A stretch of DNA of 64,000 bases, taken from Nocardioides cavernae. Its GTDB lineage: Bacteria > Actinomycetota > Actinomycetes > Propionibacteriales > Nocardioidaceae. The stretch is taken from assembly GCF_013410035.1 (NCBI RefSeq), contig NZ_JACCBW010000004.1:124001-188000 (forward strand), written 5' to 3'. The translations under genes were made by a program, and so were the position numbers. This document shows, piece after piece, positions 37,493 through 45,615 of the stretch. The notes beneath the pieces were generated by a model. That model ran no database searches, was not told where the DNA came from, and saw only the letters and a list, made by a program, of their open reading frames with translations. Each line of letters begins with the position of its first letter. The stretch's first letter is position 1.

Positions 37493-38233
37493 ATGACCAC
37501 CTACACGGACACCGACGAGTTCGCGGGCGCGACCTTCGCCCAGACGAGCTTCGCGGGCGCGACCATGCGGTTCTCCGACGTCAGCGGCGTGACCATGCGC
37601 AGCGTCGACGTCGACGGGCTCGACATCGACAGCCACGACCTGTTCCTCGGGTCCCTGACCGTGAACGGCGTCGACGTGGTGCCGTTCGTCGAGGCCGAGC
37701 TCAACCGGCGCTTCCCGGGGCGCGAGCTCCAGGGCTCCGAGACGCCCGAGGGACTGCGGGAGTGCTGGGTCGCCGTGCAGGCGGCGTGGCAGGAGACCGT
37801 GGACGCTACGCCGCGCGACCTGTGGGACTCGCACGTCGAGGACGAGTGGTCGCTCGTGCAGACCCTGCGACACCTGGTCCTGGCGACCGACGCGTGGCTG
37901 CGCGGCGGGATCCTGCGCGTCGAGCAGCCGTTCCACGAGATCGGTCAGCCCTTCACCGGCGCCGCGGGGATGGGCTTCGACATGTCCGTCCTGCGCCAGG
38001 ACGAACCCACGCACGACGAGGTGCTGGCGGTCCGGGCCGAGCGACAGCACCTGGTGACGGACTTCCTCGCCTGCGCGACACCGGACCTGCTGGCCGAGGA
38101 GCGCGGCAACCCGTGGGGCGGCGGCGACTGGAAGCCCACGGTCGGCGATTGCGTGCGCGTGATCCTCGAGGAGGAGTGGGCGCACCTGCGCTACGTACGC
38201 CGCGACCTGGCGCTGCTCACGCGGGCGGGGTGA
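37493..38233 (+). CDS. DinB-family protein with short pentapeptide-like N terminus
   Basis: A 246-residue protein. Residues 7-45 show pentapeptide-repeat-like units (AGATF, AQTSF, AGATM, with FSDVS and MRSVD). The rest is a DinB-like four-helix domain with metal-type histidines in LRHLVLATDAWL and EEEWAHLRYVRRDL. DinB enzymes use metal and a thiol cofactor; function here is unknown. ATG 37493 is 6 nt after a CACCCT box. Confidence 0.75.
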   Translation: MTTYTDTDEFAGATFAQTSFAGATMRFSDVSGVTMRSVDVDGLDIDSHDLFLGSLTVNGVDVVPFVEAELNRRFPGRELQGSETPEGLRECWVAVQAAWQETVDATPRDLWDSHVEDEWSLVQTLRHLVLATDAWLRGGILRVEQPFHEIGQPFTGAAGMGFDMSVLRQDEPTHDEVLAVRAERQHLVTDFLACATPDLLAEERGNPWGGGDWKPTVGDCVRVILEEEWAHLRYVRRDLALLTRAG

Positions 38234-38258
38234 GGCCACCCGCCCGCGCGTCAGACCA

Positions 38259-39077
38259 TCAGAGCAGTCGACCGCAGGTCGGCCACGGCGACCGGCCACG
38301 CTGCTGGTAGAGCAGCTTCGCGCGGTAGGTCTGCTCAGCAGCCGAGGCAGAGGTGGGGACGCCGGAGCCACCGACGCTGCGCCACGTGCCGACGTCGAAC
38401 TGGTAGAGGCCGTAGTAGCCGGCCGGGTTGACGGCGTTGGGGTTGCCGCCGGACTCGCAGTTGGCGAGCGCCCCCCAGTTGAGCCCGTCGGTGCCGGGCA
38501 CCGACCACGCCCTGCGACCGACCAGCACGCGGCGCGGCTTCGGCTTGGTGACGAGATTCTTCTTCACCACGCGGTACTTCACCGGCTCGCCGTTGTGCAG
38601 CGTCTGCACGGCGACGACCTTGCGCACGCCGGCGCGACCGGTGCTGACCACCTTGCGCGTGCCGGGCTTCAGCTTCGTCGTGGAGACCTCGACGGTGCCC
38701 TTGCGGACCTTCTTCAGCTTCGTCCTGCGCTGCTCGACGACCTGCGTCAGCCGCACGACGTCACCCTCGCGGACGCGCTTCTTGGCGCCGGACACCTTGC
38801 GTCCGTCGCGCAGCACCGCGACGAGGTCGTCGGAGCCGACCGGCACGCCATGTGCCTCGAGGACCTGGCCGGGCCACGCCCGGGGAGGCGTCGCTACCTC
38901 GACGGGTGCCTGGTCGGCCACCTCGAGGCGTACGCCGACGGCCTCGCGGCTTGTCTGCGCGGACGCGCTGCCGGGGACCAGGCTCATCGCCAGCGCAGCC
39001 GTGGCCAGGCCGGCGAGGGCACGGGGCCGTGTGGCTCGCGGTCGGTGGGAGTGGGCGGGTGTGGTGGTGGCACGCAC
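38259..39077 (-). CDS. RpfB-like resuscitation factor: G5 plus transglycosylase
   Basis: A 272-residue secreted protein with a signal peptide ending in PGSASA (about residue 40), a DUF348-like segment, a G5 domain (EQRRTKLKKVRKGTVEVS to VVKKNLVTKPKP) and a C-terminal Rpf-type transglycosylase domain, LNWGALANCESGGNPNAV with catalytic Glu. The final CGRLL pairs with the Cys in NCESGG. It should cut peptidoglycan during growth or exit from dormancy. Start GTG 39077. It has only one DUF348-like repeat, fewer than mycobacterial RpfB. Confidence 0.85.
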   Translation of the reverse strand: MRATTTPAHSHRPRATRPRALAGLATAALAMSLVPGSASAQTSREAVGVRLEVADQAPVEVATPPRAWPGQVLEAHGVPVGSDDLVAVLRDGRKVSGAKKRVREGDVVRLTQVVEQRRTKLKKVRKGTVEVSTTKLKPGTRKVVSTGRAGVRKVVAVQTLHNGEPVKYRVVKKNLVTKPKPRRVLVGRRAWSVPGTDGLNWGALANCESGGNPNAVNPAGYYGLYQFDVGTWRSVGGSGVPTSASAAEQTYRAKLLYQQRGRSPWPTCGRLL

Positions 39078-39405
39078 GTGCTTCTGACCTCACGGGGGTT
39101 GGGGGTACGCCTCCGGGGCGCTCGGACGCGACGCTCGCGGGGGTGGGGCGTCGAGGCCGCGACGCGCGTCCACCTCGCGACGGGAGGTGCCTCGACCACG
39201 TCGAGGAGCGGTGCCAGCGGCTCCACCACGAGAACATTTCGGACCGGGCATGTCGAATCGTGGAGCCGTGGTCCGCGCGACCGGGGTCGGCCGAACGGCC
39301 GAGATCGAGTCGTCCTCACGGCGGGCAGGACGGGCCCGGCGTGCCGATCCGTCCGCGCCTGCGCCCCGTCATCGTCGAGGTGCACACCCGACGAGAGGAA
39401 GCACC
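39078..39405. other. Structured 328-bp gap between the Rpf-like and DUF6326 genes
   Basis: No convincing gene. It holds G-rich runs on the plus strand near 39096-39150, a 7-bp hairpin at 39190-39206 (CCTCGAC-cac-GTCGAGG), another at 39287-39302 (TCGGCCG-aa-CGGCCGA), and a 6-bp CACCTC/GAGGTG pair just before the first. These would form a long leader for the Rpf-like mRNA. I could not match a ydaO or other known riboswitch. Confidence 0.4.
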
Positions 39406-39858
39406 ATGAGCGCCACCACCACGACCACCGGGACGCCCGTCACCACGGCCGCCCTCCACGAGCAGCCCGCGACGATCAGGACGAGGCTCGCCGCCGCCTG
39501 GACGGCCTTCATGTTCCTGTACATCTACGTCGACTACCTGCACCTCTACAAGCCCGGCGCGATCGAGGAGATCCTGTCCGGCGTCGTCTTCGAGTTCGAC
39601 ATCAGCCAGACCTTCGTGGTGACCTCTCTCACCCTCGTGTCGGTGCCGATGTCCATGATCCTGCTGTCCACGACCCTGCCGGCCCGTGCGAGCCGACTGC
39701 TCAACCTCGTCGTGGCCACGCTCTACGTGCCGGTCTCGGTCTTCAACCTGGCGGGCGAGTCCTGGTGGGGGTTCTACGGCCTCGGGGTCCTGATCGAGGT
39801 GCTCCTGCTGGCGTACATCCTGCGCTCCGCCTGGGCGTGGCCGCGCGCGACGGCGTAG
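39406..39858 (+). CDS. DUF6326-like four-helix membrane protein
   Basis: A 150-residue membrane protein with four hydrophobic helices. WTAFMFLYIYVDYLHLYKPG is the N-terminal helix and its conserved loop, followed by TSLTLVSVPMSMILLST, LVVATLYVPVSVFN and GLGVLIEVLLLAYILRSAW. The pattern matches the DUF6326 family of unknown function. AGAGGAA lies 8 nt before the ATG, a proper ribosome site, unlike many neighbours that are leaderless. Confidence 0.65.
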   Translation: MSATTTTTGTPVTTAALHEQPATIRTRLAAAWTAFMFLYIYVDYLHLYKPGAIEEILSGVVFEFDISQTFVVTSLTLVSVPMSMILLSTTLPARASRLLNLVVATLYVPVSVFNLAGESWWGFYGLGVLIEVLLLAYILRSAWAWPRATA

Positions 39859-39863
39859 CGGGT

Positions 39864-40481
39864 CTACCCGGCCCGCTCCACCGTCGTCACGACGCTGGTG
39901 ACGGAGGGGCGGGCAGGAGTGCTCGAGAAGCCGAAGCGGCACGGCGGGTCCACCGGGGCGAGGTCGCCCGGAGCGACGCCTCGCCACTCCCCTTCGATCG
40001 AGGTGACCGACACGACCGACGTCGCGCCGTACCACTCGCGCCGGTCACCGCCGGCCGTGCCGCGGGTGCGGACGCCGCGCAGGACCACGCGTGCGACGGG
40101 GTCGACGAGGCTGCACCACGCCGGGGAGGTCGCCACCCGGGCCGGCACCAGGGTGAGGGCCGTGCCGAGCGGCGTACGCCCACCGACGTCGAGGCGCAGC
40201 GACAGCGACGGGGTCGAGACCTGCCACCCGGTGGGCGTGTCGGTCACCGCGACGGGCTCGATCACCTCCTCGTCGAAGGAGTAGGTCGCAGCGACGAACT
40301 CGCGGACGCGGTCGGTGGGCGCGAGCAGCACCCGGTGGCCGGCGGCGTCCTCCACCATCACGTCGGCGAAGGGCCCCCACGGCGAGTCGTCCCAGCGACC
40401 GACGACGACGCGTGTGCCGGAGGTGCTGCCGACGCCGGCGATCCGACCGGTGAACCGCTCACGCACCCTGCCGGGCCTCAC
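39864..40481 (-). CDS. Conserved hypothetical protein, beta-rich
   Basis: A 205-residue soluble protein without signal peptide or membrane helix. It has a Gly/Val-rich N terminus (GSTSGTRVVVGRWDDSPWGPFADVMVED) and several beta-strand stretches; it resembles unnamed actinobacterial proteins. The GTG overlaps the PaiB-like stop by 4 nt (GTGA), so the two are one operon. Function unknown. Confidence 0.65.
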   Translation of the reverse strand: MRPGRVRERFTGRIAGVGSTSGTRVVVGRWDDSPWGPFADVMVEDAAGHRVLLAPTDRVREFVAATYSFDEEVIEPVAVTDTPTGWQVSTPSLSLRLDVGGRTPLGTALTLVPARVATSPAWCSLVDPVARVVLRGVRTRGTAGGDRREWYGATSVVSVTSIEGEWRGVAPGDLAPVDPPCRFGFSSTPARPSVTSVVTTVERAG

Positions 40482-41092
40482 GGCGCGACGAGCCCGTCAG
40501 GAGATCGGCCGTCGGCGGCGAGCCCGGACGCCACACCGGCGCGGTCCTCGTCGGAGCGGTTCTGGCTGAGCTTGGCCTTCGCCTCGACCGACGACACGAC
40601 CAGCTCGACCCCGACGATCGGGCGCAGGTTCTTGTCGATGTAATCCTCCGGCGCGTCGGCGACCGCCCACGGCGCCGGGCGCGAGGACTCGTGGGCCTCG
40701 GTCAACCGGGTGACCAGGCCGCGCACCCACTCCGCGTCGTCGTGCACGTGCACCGCCCCACGCAGGTGCACGACGGAGTAGTTCCACGTCGGCACCACCC
40801 TGCCGTGCTCGGCCTTGCTGGCGTACCACCCCGGCGAGACGTACGCGTCCGGCCCGGTCACGACCGCGAGCGCGGGCGAGCCGTCGACGACGCGTCGCCA
40901 GTGGGCGTTCGCGCGGGCGAGGTGGCCGACCAACCGGTCGCCCTCCCACAGCACGGGCAGGAAGGTCGCGTCGGGCAGCCCGTCGTCCCCGACCGTGACG
41001 AGCTGCGCGGTGGCGACGGACGCGACGAACGGGCGTACGTCGTCGGCGTCCATCACGTTGAAGCGCGGCACGTAGAGCTGGGCGTCGGGCAT
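40478..41092 (-). CDS. PaiB-like FMN-binding protein
   Basis: A 204-residue member of the PaiB/FMN-binding negative regulator family. LYVPRFNVMD is the typical N terminus, with FLPVLWEGDRLVGHLARAN, VTGPDAYVSPGWYASK and VPTWNYSVVHLRGA. The fold is a pyridoxamine-oxidase-like split barrel. In Bacillus, PaiB affects protease and sporulation genes; whether it is a true repressor is unsettled. ATG 41092 is preceded by a CAGGAT box that mirrors the one of the divergent ligase gene. Confidence 0.85.
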   Translation of the reverse strand: MPDAQLYVPRFNVMDADDVRPFVASVATAQLVTVGDDGLPDATFLPVLWEGDRLVGHLARANAHWRRVVDGSPALAVVTGPDAYVSPGWYASKAEHGRVVPTWNYSVVHLRGAVHVHDDAEWVRGLVTRLTEAHESSRPAPWAVADAPEDYIDKNLRPIVGVELVVSSVEAKAKLSQNRSDEDRAGVASGLAADGRSPDGLVAP

Positions 41093-41106
41093 GGACCCAT
41101 CCTGCC
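41090..41106 (-). promoter_or_regulatory. Mirror promoter, left copy (PaiB-like gene)
   Basis: Minus strand GGCAGGATGGGTCCATG ending at the start codon. It matches the opposing ligase start (41138-41154) at 16 of 17 bases. CAGGAT would be the -10, 6 nt from ATG. Confidence 0.45.
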
Positions 41107-41137
41107 CGTTCGGGGGCTGCCGGTGTCGGTGGCGGGC

Positions 41138-41154
41138 GGCAGGATGGATCCATG
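41138..41154 (+). promoter_or_regulatory. Mirror promoter, right copy (DNA ligase gene)
   Basis: GGCAGGATGGATCCATG ending at the ligase start codon; inverted copy of 41090-41106, with 31 nt between the two. Confidence 0.45.
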
Positions 41155-42681
41155 CTGCTCGCCGAGCTCGTCGCCACCTCCGCCGCGGTCGCCGCCACGC
41201 GGTCCCGCAAGGCCAAGGTCGCGGAGCTCGCCGACCTCCTCGGCCGGGTGGAGCCGGCCGAGCTCGAGGTCGTCGTGTCCTACCTCGGCGGCACGCTCCG
41301 GCAGCGGCGCACGGGCCTGGGGTGGCGGGGCGTGAGCGCCCTCCCGGAGCCCGCCGACCAGCCGACGCTGTCCGTGCTGGAGGTGCACGAGGCCTTCGAG
41401 GCGATGTCCCACATCGCCGGGGCCGGCTCGCAGGCGGCACGCAAGGAGGCGGTGGCCGACCTGTTCGGGCGCGCCACGGCCGACGAGCAGGCATGGCTGC
41501 GCGCCATCGTCACCGGCAACGTCCGGCAGGGGGCGCTCGACGCGGTCACGCAGGAGGCCGTCGCGCAGGTGGCCGACGTGCCGCTGACCGCGGTGCGGCG
41601 CGCGGCGATGCTGGCGGGATCGACCGTCGCCGCGGCGGAGGCGGCCTTCGAGGGCGAGGAGGCGCTGGCCGCGATCGGCCTCGAGGTCGGGCGTCCGGTG
41701 ATGCCCATGCTCGCCTCGAGCGCGCCCGACGTGGCGGCCGCGATGGCCGGGCTGTCCCCCGACGGTGCGACCGAGGTCGCGATCGACGCCAAGCTCGACG
41801 GGATCCGCATCCAGGTCCACCGCGACGGCGACGACGTCCTCGTCGTGACCCGCTCGCTCGACGACATCACCGGCCGGCTGCCCGAGGTCGTCGAGGTCGC
41901 GCGGTCCCTGCCCGCCGAGCGCTTCGTCCTCGACGGCGAGGCCCTCGCCCTGGGCGAGGACGGCCGGCCGATGGCCTTCCAGGACACCGCGAGCCGGACC
42001 GCCCAGGACGCAGGCGTCCCGGTCACGCCCCACTTCTTCGACCTGCTCCACGTCGACGGCCGCGACCTCCTCGACGCCCCCGGCCACGAGCGGCTCGCCG
42101 CACTCGACGCGCTCGTCCCCGAGCAGCACCGGGTCCGACGGCTCGTGACCGCCGACGCAGGCGCCGCCGACGCCTTCGCGACCGAGACGGTCGCCGCCGG
42201 CCACGAGGGCGTCGTGCTCAAGGACCTCTCCGCCCCCTACGCCGCGGGACGTCGCGGCTCGGCCTGGGTCAAGGTCAAGCCGGTCCACACCCTCGACCTC
42301 GTCGTCCTCGCGGTCGAGTGGGGCTCGGGCCGCCGGGAGGGGTGGCTCTCCAACATCCACCTCGGCGCCCGCGACGACACGTCACCGACGGGTTTCGTGA
42401 TGCTCGGCAAGACGTTCAAGGGGATGACCGACGAGATGCTCGCCTGGCAGACCGAGCGCTTCACCGACCTCGCCCTCTCCCCCGCCACCGTCCGCGACAG
42501 CTGGGTCGTGGACGTGCGTCCCGAGCAGGTCGTCGAGATCGCCTTCGACGGCCTGCAGCGCTCGACCCGCTACCCCGGCGGCCTCGCGCTGCGCTTCGCC
42601 CGCGTTCTGCGCTACCGCGACGACAAGACGGCCTCGGAGGCCGACACCATCGAGACCGTCCGCAGCCACGTCGCGGGCTAG
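41152..42681 (+). CDS. ATP-dependent DNA ligase (LigB type)
   Basis: A 509-residue ligase of the actinobacterial LigB group, distinct from the essential NAD-dependent LigA. Residues 1-185 are a helical DNA-binding domain; the adenylation motif IDAKLDGIRIQVHR carries the nucleophile Lys214. FVLDGEALAL is motif III, HEGVVLKDLSAPY is motif IV and SAWVKVKPVHTLDL is motif V. It seals nicks with ATP and is probably accessory to repair. No Ku or LigD is present here. Stop codons of this gene and the protease overlap by 4 nt. Confidence 0.93.
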   Translation: MLLAELVATSAAVAATRSRKAKVAELADLLGRVEPAELEVVVSYLGGTLRQRRTGLGWRGVSALPEPADQPTLSVLEVHEAFEAMSHIAGAGSQAARKEAVADLFGRATADEQAWLRAIVTGNVRQGALDAVTQEAVAQVADVPLTAVRRAAMLAGSTVAAAEAAFEGEEALAAIGLEVGRPVMPMLASSAPDVAAAMAGLSPDGATEVAIDAKLDGIRIQVHRDGDDVLVVTRSLDDITGRLPEVVEVARSLPAERFVLDGEALALGEDGRPMAFQDTASRTAQDAGVPVTPHFFDLLHVDGRDLLDAPGHERLAALDALVPEQHRVRRLVTADAGAADAFATETVAAGHEGVVLKDLSAPYAAGRRGSAWVKVKPVHTLDLVVLAVEWGSGRREGWLSNIHLGARDDTSPTGFVMLGKTFKGMTDEMLAWQTERFTDLALSPATVRDSWVVDVRPEQVVEIAFDGLQRSTRYPGGLALRFARVLRYRDDKTASEADTIETVRSHVAG

Positions 42682-43532
42682 TCGCGCGGCTTCGGCAGGC
42701 GGCAGCCCGGCACGTCGAGGTCGAGGGTCCGGCCCTCGGCCAGGCACCCGAGCAGCAGCGCGGTCTGCTGGCCGTAGTTCATCTGCCTGCGCGTCACGAC
42801 GTGGCCGCGCCGGTCCTCCTCGCACGCCGAGTCGACGCACTCCCGGCCGCCGGCGTAGCCGGTGTTCGCGACGCCCACCACGAGCCCGGTGCCGCGGTCG
42901 ACGATCGGCGAGCCCGAGTAGCCGCCACGGATCCGGCACCCGTCGCGGGCCGGCAGGCGGATCGAGCGCGACCAGTCCCACACCTGCTCGTGCAGGCGGT
43001 ACGCCGTGCCCCGCGTCCGGCAGGTGCGCTGCTCGGTCCAGTAGCCCGACGGGATCCGCACCCGGTCGCCGCGCGCCGGCCCCTGCGTCGCCAGCACGAG
43101 CGGGATGACGCCGTCGGCCGCCAGGTCGGCGTACGTCTCGCGCAGCGACAGCACGGCCACGTCGGTGCGGAACATCGTGGCGTACTGCAGGCGCACCGCC
43201 CGCACGGTCGTCGCGACCCGGCCGTCGCCGTCGAGCAGGTCGATGCGCGTCCGCCTCCTCTCCCCGACCAGCACCTCGCGGGCGTCGAGGAACGGGACGC
43301 GCACGCAGTGGCCGTTGGTGAGCACGACCGCGCGGTCGGTGTCGAGGGCGCCCGGCCACCGGATCACCGCGCCGGAGCAGCCGGGCAGCGCGGCCGTACC
43401 GGCGTAACGACCCTCCGACGAAGCCTGTGCCGGGAGGGCCGGGAGCACCGCTGCGGCCACCACCCCGACGACCACACCGACCATCGCGAGGGCCAGGGCG
43501 AGGAGGGGCGTACGGGCTCCGGGACGCGGCAT
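42678..43532 (-). CDS. Trypsin-like serine protease, exported
   Basis: A 284-residue S1-fold protease. A signal or anchor helix (residues about 8-35) is followed by the catalytic domain with His75 (LTNGHC), Asp124 (FRTDVAVL) and Ser206 (GGYSGSP). Four to six Cys may form disulfides. The GYSGSPI form resembles glutamyl-endopeptidase-like and HtrA-like exported proteases. ATG 43532 is 6 nt after a TTCGAT box. It converges on, and overlaps, the ligase gene end. Confidence 0.87.
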   Translation of the reverse strand: MPRPGARTPLLALALAMVGVVVGVVAAAVLPALPAQASSEGRYAGTAALPGCSGAVIRWPGALDTDRAVVLTNGHCVRVPFLDAREVLVGERRRTRIDLLDGDGRVATTVRAVRLQYATMFRTDVAVLSLRETYADLAADGVIPLVLATQGPARGDRVRIPSGYWTEQRTCRTRGTAYRLHEQVWDWSRSIRLPARDGCRIRGGYSGSPIVDRGTGLVVGVANTGYAGGRECVDSACEEDRRGHVVTRRQMNYGQQTALLLGCLAEGRTLDLDVPGCRLPKPRD

Positions 43533-43573
43533 GCCCGCATCGAACCACACACGGCGGTGGGCGCCGCCCTCCC

Positions 43574-43579
43574 TAGACT
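43574..43579 (+). promoter_or_regulatory. -10 element of the TetR gene at 43587
   Basis: TAGACT, 7 nt before the ATG; leaderless type. Confidence 0.5.
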
Positions 43580-43586
43580 GACCGCC

Positions 43587-44285
43587 ATGAGCACCGACGC
43601 GACGCCCTCGACGGCACCCGGCCGCGGCGGCACCGCGGCCGCGCGGCGCCGGCAGCGCGAGGCGGAGATCATCACCGCCACCCGCCAGCTCTTCGACGAG
43701 CGCGGGGTCCGCGACGCGCAGATCGAGGACATCGCGCGGGCGGTGGGCATCAACCGCGCGATCATCTACCGGCACTTCACCGGCAAGGAGGAGCTGTTCA
43801 GCCTCACGCTCGTGCAGTACCTCGACGAGCTGCGGGTCGCGCTGGAGGGTGCGGCTGCGACGACCGACGACCCGCGCGCCCAGCTCGTACGCCTGGTGGA
43901 GGCCTTCGTCGACTACGGGCTCGCCCACCCGGCCTTCGTCGACTGCGCGCAGGCGATCATGCGGCGCCCCGGCACCGACCTCCTCGAGGAGGTGAGCGAG
44001 TCCGCGATGTACCGGCTCGGGCAGGCGATCAGCGGCTGCCTGTCCGTGCTGACCGGGACCATCACACGTGGCGCCGAGAGCGGCGAGTTCGACGTCGACG
44101 ACCCCGAGCTGCTCGCCAACATGCTGTACGCCAGCGGCCTGGGCACGCTGCAGCTCGGGCGGGTGGCGATGCTGGTCGCCGAGGAGGCGCCGGGCGTGCC
44201 GCGCATCAGCCGGATCACCGGGGAGCAGGTGCGCGACCACATGGTCGCCTCGGCGTTGTCGGTCGCCGCCGGTCCGGTGCGCTGA
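43587..44285 (+). CDS. TetR/AcrR family transcriptional regulator
   Basis: A 232-residue repressor-type regulator. The N-terminal helix-turn-helix is ITATRQLFDERGVRDAQIEDIARAVGINRAIIYRHFTGKEELF; the C-terminal helical domain would bind a ligand and dimerise. No operator-like inverted repeat is obvious in its own promoter. Its target is unknown. The adjacent exported protease is divergently transcribed. The operator at 25821-25838 has TetR-like form but the genes are 18 kb apart. Confidence 0.9.
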   Translation: MSTDATPSTAPGRGGTAAARRRQREAEIITATRQLFDERGVRDAQIEDIARAVGINRAIIYRHFTGKEELFSLTLVQYLDELRVALEGAAATTDDPRAQLVRLVEAFVDYGLAHPAFVDCAQAIMRRPGTDLLEEVSESAMYRLGQAISGCLSVLTGTITRGAESGEFDVDDPELLANMLYASGLGTLQLGRVAMLVAEEAPGVPRISRITGEQVRDHMVASALSVAAGPVR

Positions 44286-44330
44286 GCGCGGGGGCCGCGA
44301 CCGCCGGACCGCGACTGCCGGGCTCAGCGC
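44279..44330. terminator. Inverted repeat over convergent TetR and DUF1206 stops
   Basis: GCGCTGAGC (44279-44287) and GCTCAGCGC (44322-44330) are perfect 9-bp arms containing both stop codons, with a GC-rich 34-nt middle. It could act as a bidirectional terminator; the arms may also be chance from two CGC-TGA gene ends. Confidence 0.3.
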
Positions 44331-45136
44331 GAGAGGTGCTTGGCGCGGGCGAAGCAGAACACGCCGTACGCCGCGATGCCCAGGGCGATCACGACGAGCA
44401 GCACCTGGCCGAACGGCTGCTCGAGGACGGTCTGGAGCGCCTGGTCGAGGCCGCCCGACTTCTTCGGGTCGTGGGTGATCGCGGCGTAGCCGAACAGGCC
44501 GCCGACGACGGCGATGGCGACGCCCTTGGCGATGTAGCCGGCCTTGCCGAGCTTGACGTAGGCCGAGCCGTCCTTGCCGGACTGGCCCTGCGCGTCGAGG
44601 TGCTCACGGAACTTCTCGGTCCAGCCGCGGTAGACCAGCGAGCCGCCGTAGCCGATGATCGCGAGGCCGACCAGGCCCACGATCAGCTGGCCGCCGGGGA
44701 GCTGCATGAGCTTCGCGGTCGTGGAGTCGGTGCCGCCCTTCCCCCCGCCGGAGCCCGTCGCGGTCTGCACGGCGCTCCAGCCGATCGCACCGTAGATGAC
44801 CGCCTTGCCGAGCGAGCCCGCGCGCTTGCGCCAGCGCTTCGCGTCGTCGGACTCGTCGTCGAAGCCGAAGCCGAACTCCAGCAGGCGCCACAGCACCAGC
44901 AGGAACATGCCGATCGCCACCAGCCACACGAGGACCCCACCGAGCGGCTGCTCGGCGAGGTAGTGCAGCGCCCCTGAGTTGGAGGCCTGGTCCTCCTTCT
45001 CACCGAGCGCGAGCTGGAGGGCCAGCCACCCGACGAGCAGGTGCACGACGCCGTAGGCGACGAGCCCGGCACGGATCGCATGGTCCATCCACGTGCTGTC
45101 GTGGGCCTTTTCGGCGGACCGGCTGGAGGCGTTCAT
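44324..45136 (-). CDS. DUF1206 membrane protein, three repeats
   Basis: A 270-residue protein with three similar two-helix units, each with an R/K-A-G-x-x-A/V-x-G start: IRAGLVAYGVVHLLVGWLAL, GSLGKAVIYGAIGWSAVQTA and GKAGYIAKGVAIAVVGGLFGYAA. This is the DUF1206 pattern, common and functionally unassigned in actinobacteria. Six membrane segments in all. ATG 45136 with a leaderless -10. Confidence 0.85.
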   Translation of the reverse strand: MNASSRSAEKAHDSTWMDHAIRAGLVAYGVVHLLVGWLALQLALGEKEDQASNSGALHYLAEQPLGGVLVWLVAIGMFLLVLWRLLEFGFGFDDESDDAKRWRKRAGSLGKAVIYGAIGWSAVQTATGSGGGKGGTDSTTAKLMQLPGGQLIVGLVGLAIIGYGGSLVYRGWTEKFREHLDAQGQSGKDGSAYVKLGKAGYIAKGVAIAVVGGLFGYAAITHDPKKSGGLDQALQTVLEQPFGQVLLVVIALGIAAYGVFCFARAKHLSR

Positions 45137-45142
45137 GGCGCC

Positions 45143-45148
45143 AACCTA
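45143..45148 (-). promoter_or_regulatory. -10 element of the DUF1206 gene
   Basis: TAGGTT, 6 nt before the ATG at 45136; leaderless type. Confidence 0.5.
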
Positions 45149-45199
45149 GGACGTACGGACGGCCCTCGCGAGCCGGTACCCGCCCGTGGGGGTGTGACC

Positions 45200-45610
45200 T
45201 CAGACGAGGCTGGCGCGGTCGCGCTGGACGGAGCCGAGCAGCCCGTTGACGAAGGCCGGCGACTCGTCGGTCGAGAGGTCCTGCACGAGGTGCAGCGCCT
45301 CGCTCACCGCGACCGTGTCCGGCACGTCGGCGTCGCCCCACAGCAGCTCGTAGACGCCGATGCGCAGGACGTTGCGGTCCACCGCGGGCATGCGACCGAG
45401 GGTCCAGCCCTTGCTGTAGGTGGTGAGCACCTCGTCGATGCGCTCACGGTGCTCGACGACGCCCCGCACCAGCGTGCCGGTGTAGTCGTTGGTCGGGCCC
45501 TCGCCGGCCTCGATGGCGCGCTCGAGCGCCATGACCGGGTCCTCGGAGCGGAGCTCGGAGGCGAAGAGGATGTCGAGCGCGCGCTTGCGCGCCTTGGAAC
45601 GGGCAGCCAC
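45200..45610 (-). CDS. nusB: Transcription antitermination factor NusB
   Basis: NusB binds boxA RNA with S10 in rRNA antitermination. The 136 residues begin SKARKRALDILFASELR, the Arg-rich RNA-binding helix, and include the family's NVLRIGVYELLWGDADVPDTVAVSEALHL and SPAFVNGLLGSV. GTG at 45610 lies 5 nt after the efp stop, so efp-nusB form an operon, a common actinobacterial pair. Confidence 0.95.
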   Translation of the reverse strand: MAARSKARKRALDILFASELRSEDPVMALERAIEAGEGPTNDYTGTLVRGVVEHRERIDEVLTTYSKGWTLGRMPAVDRNVLRIGVYELLWGDADVPDTVAVSEALHLVQDLSTDESPAFVNGLLGSVQRDRASLV

Positions 45611-45615
45611 TCGGG

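Noticed and set aside
39078..39260. A ydaO/yuaA (c-di-AMP) riboswitch in the leader of the Rpf-like gene
   Set aside because: The conserved GGGGA and CCGGGUGAA-like blocks could not be located, so there is not enough support to call it.
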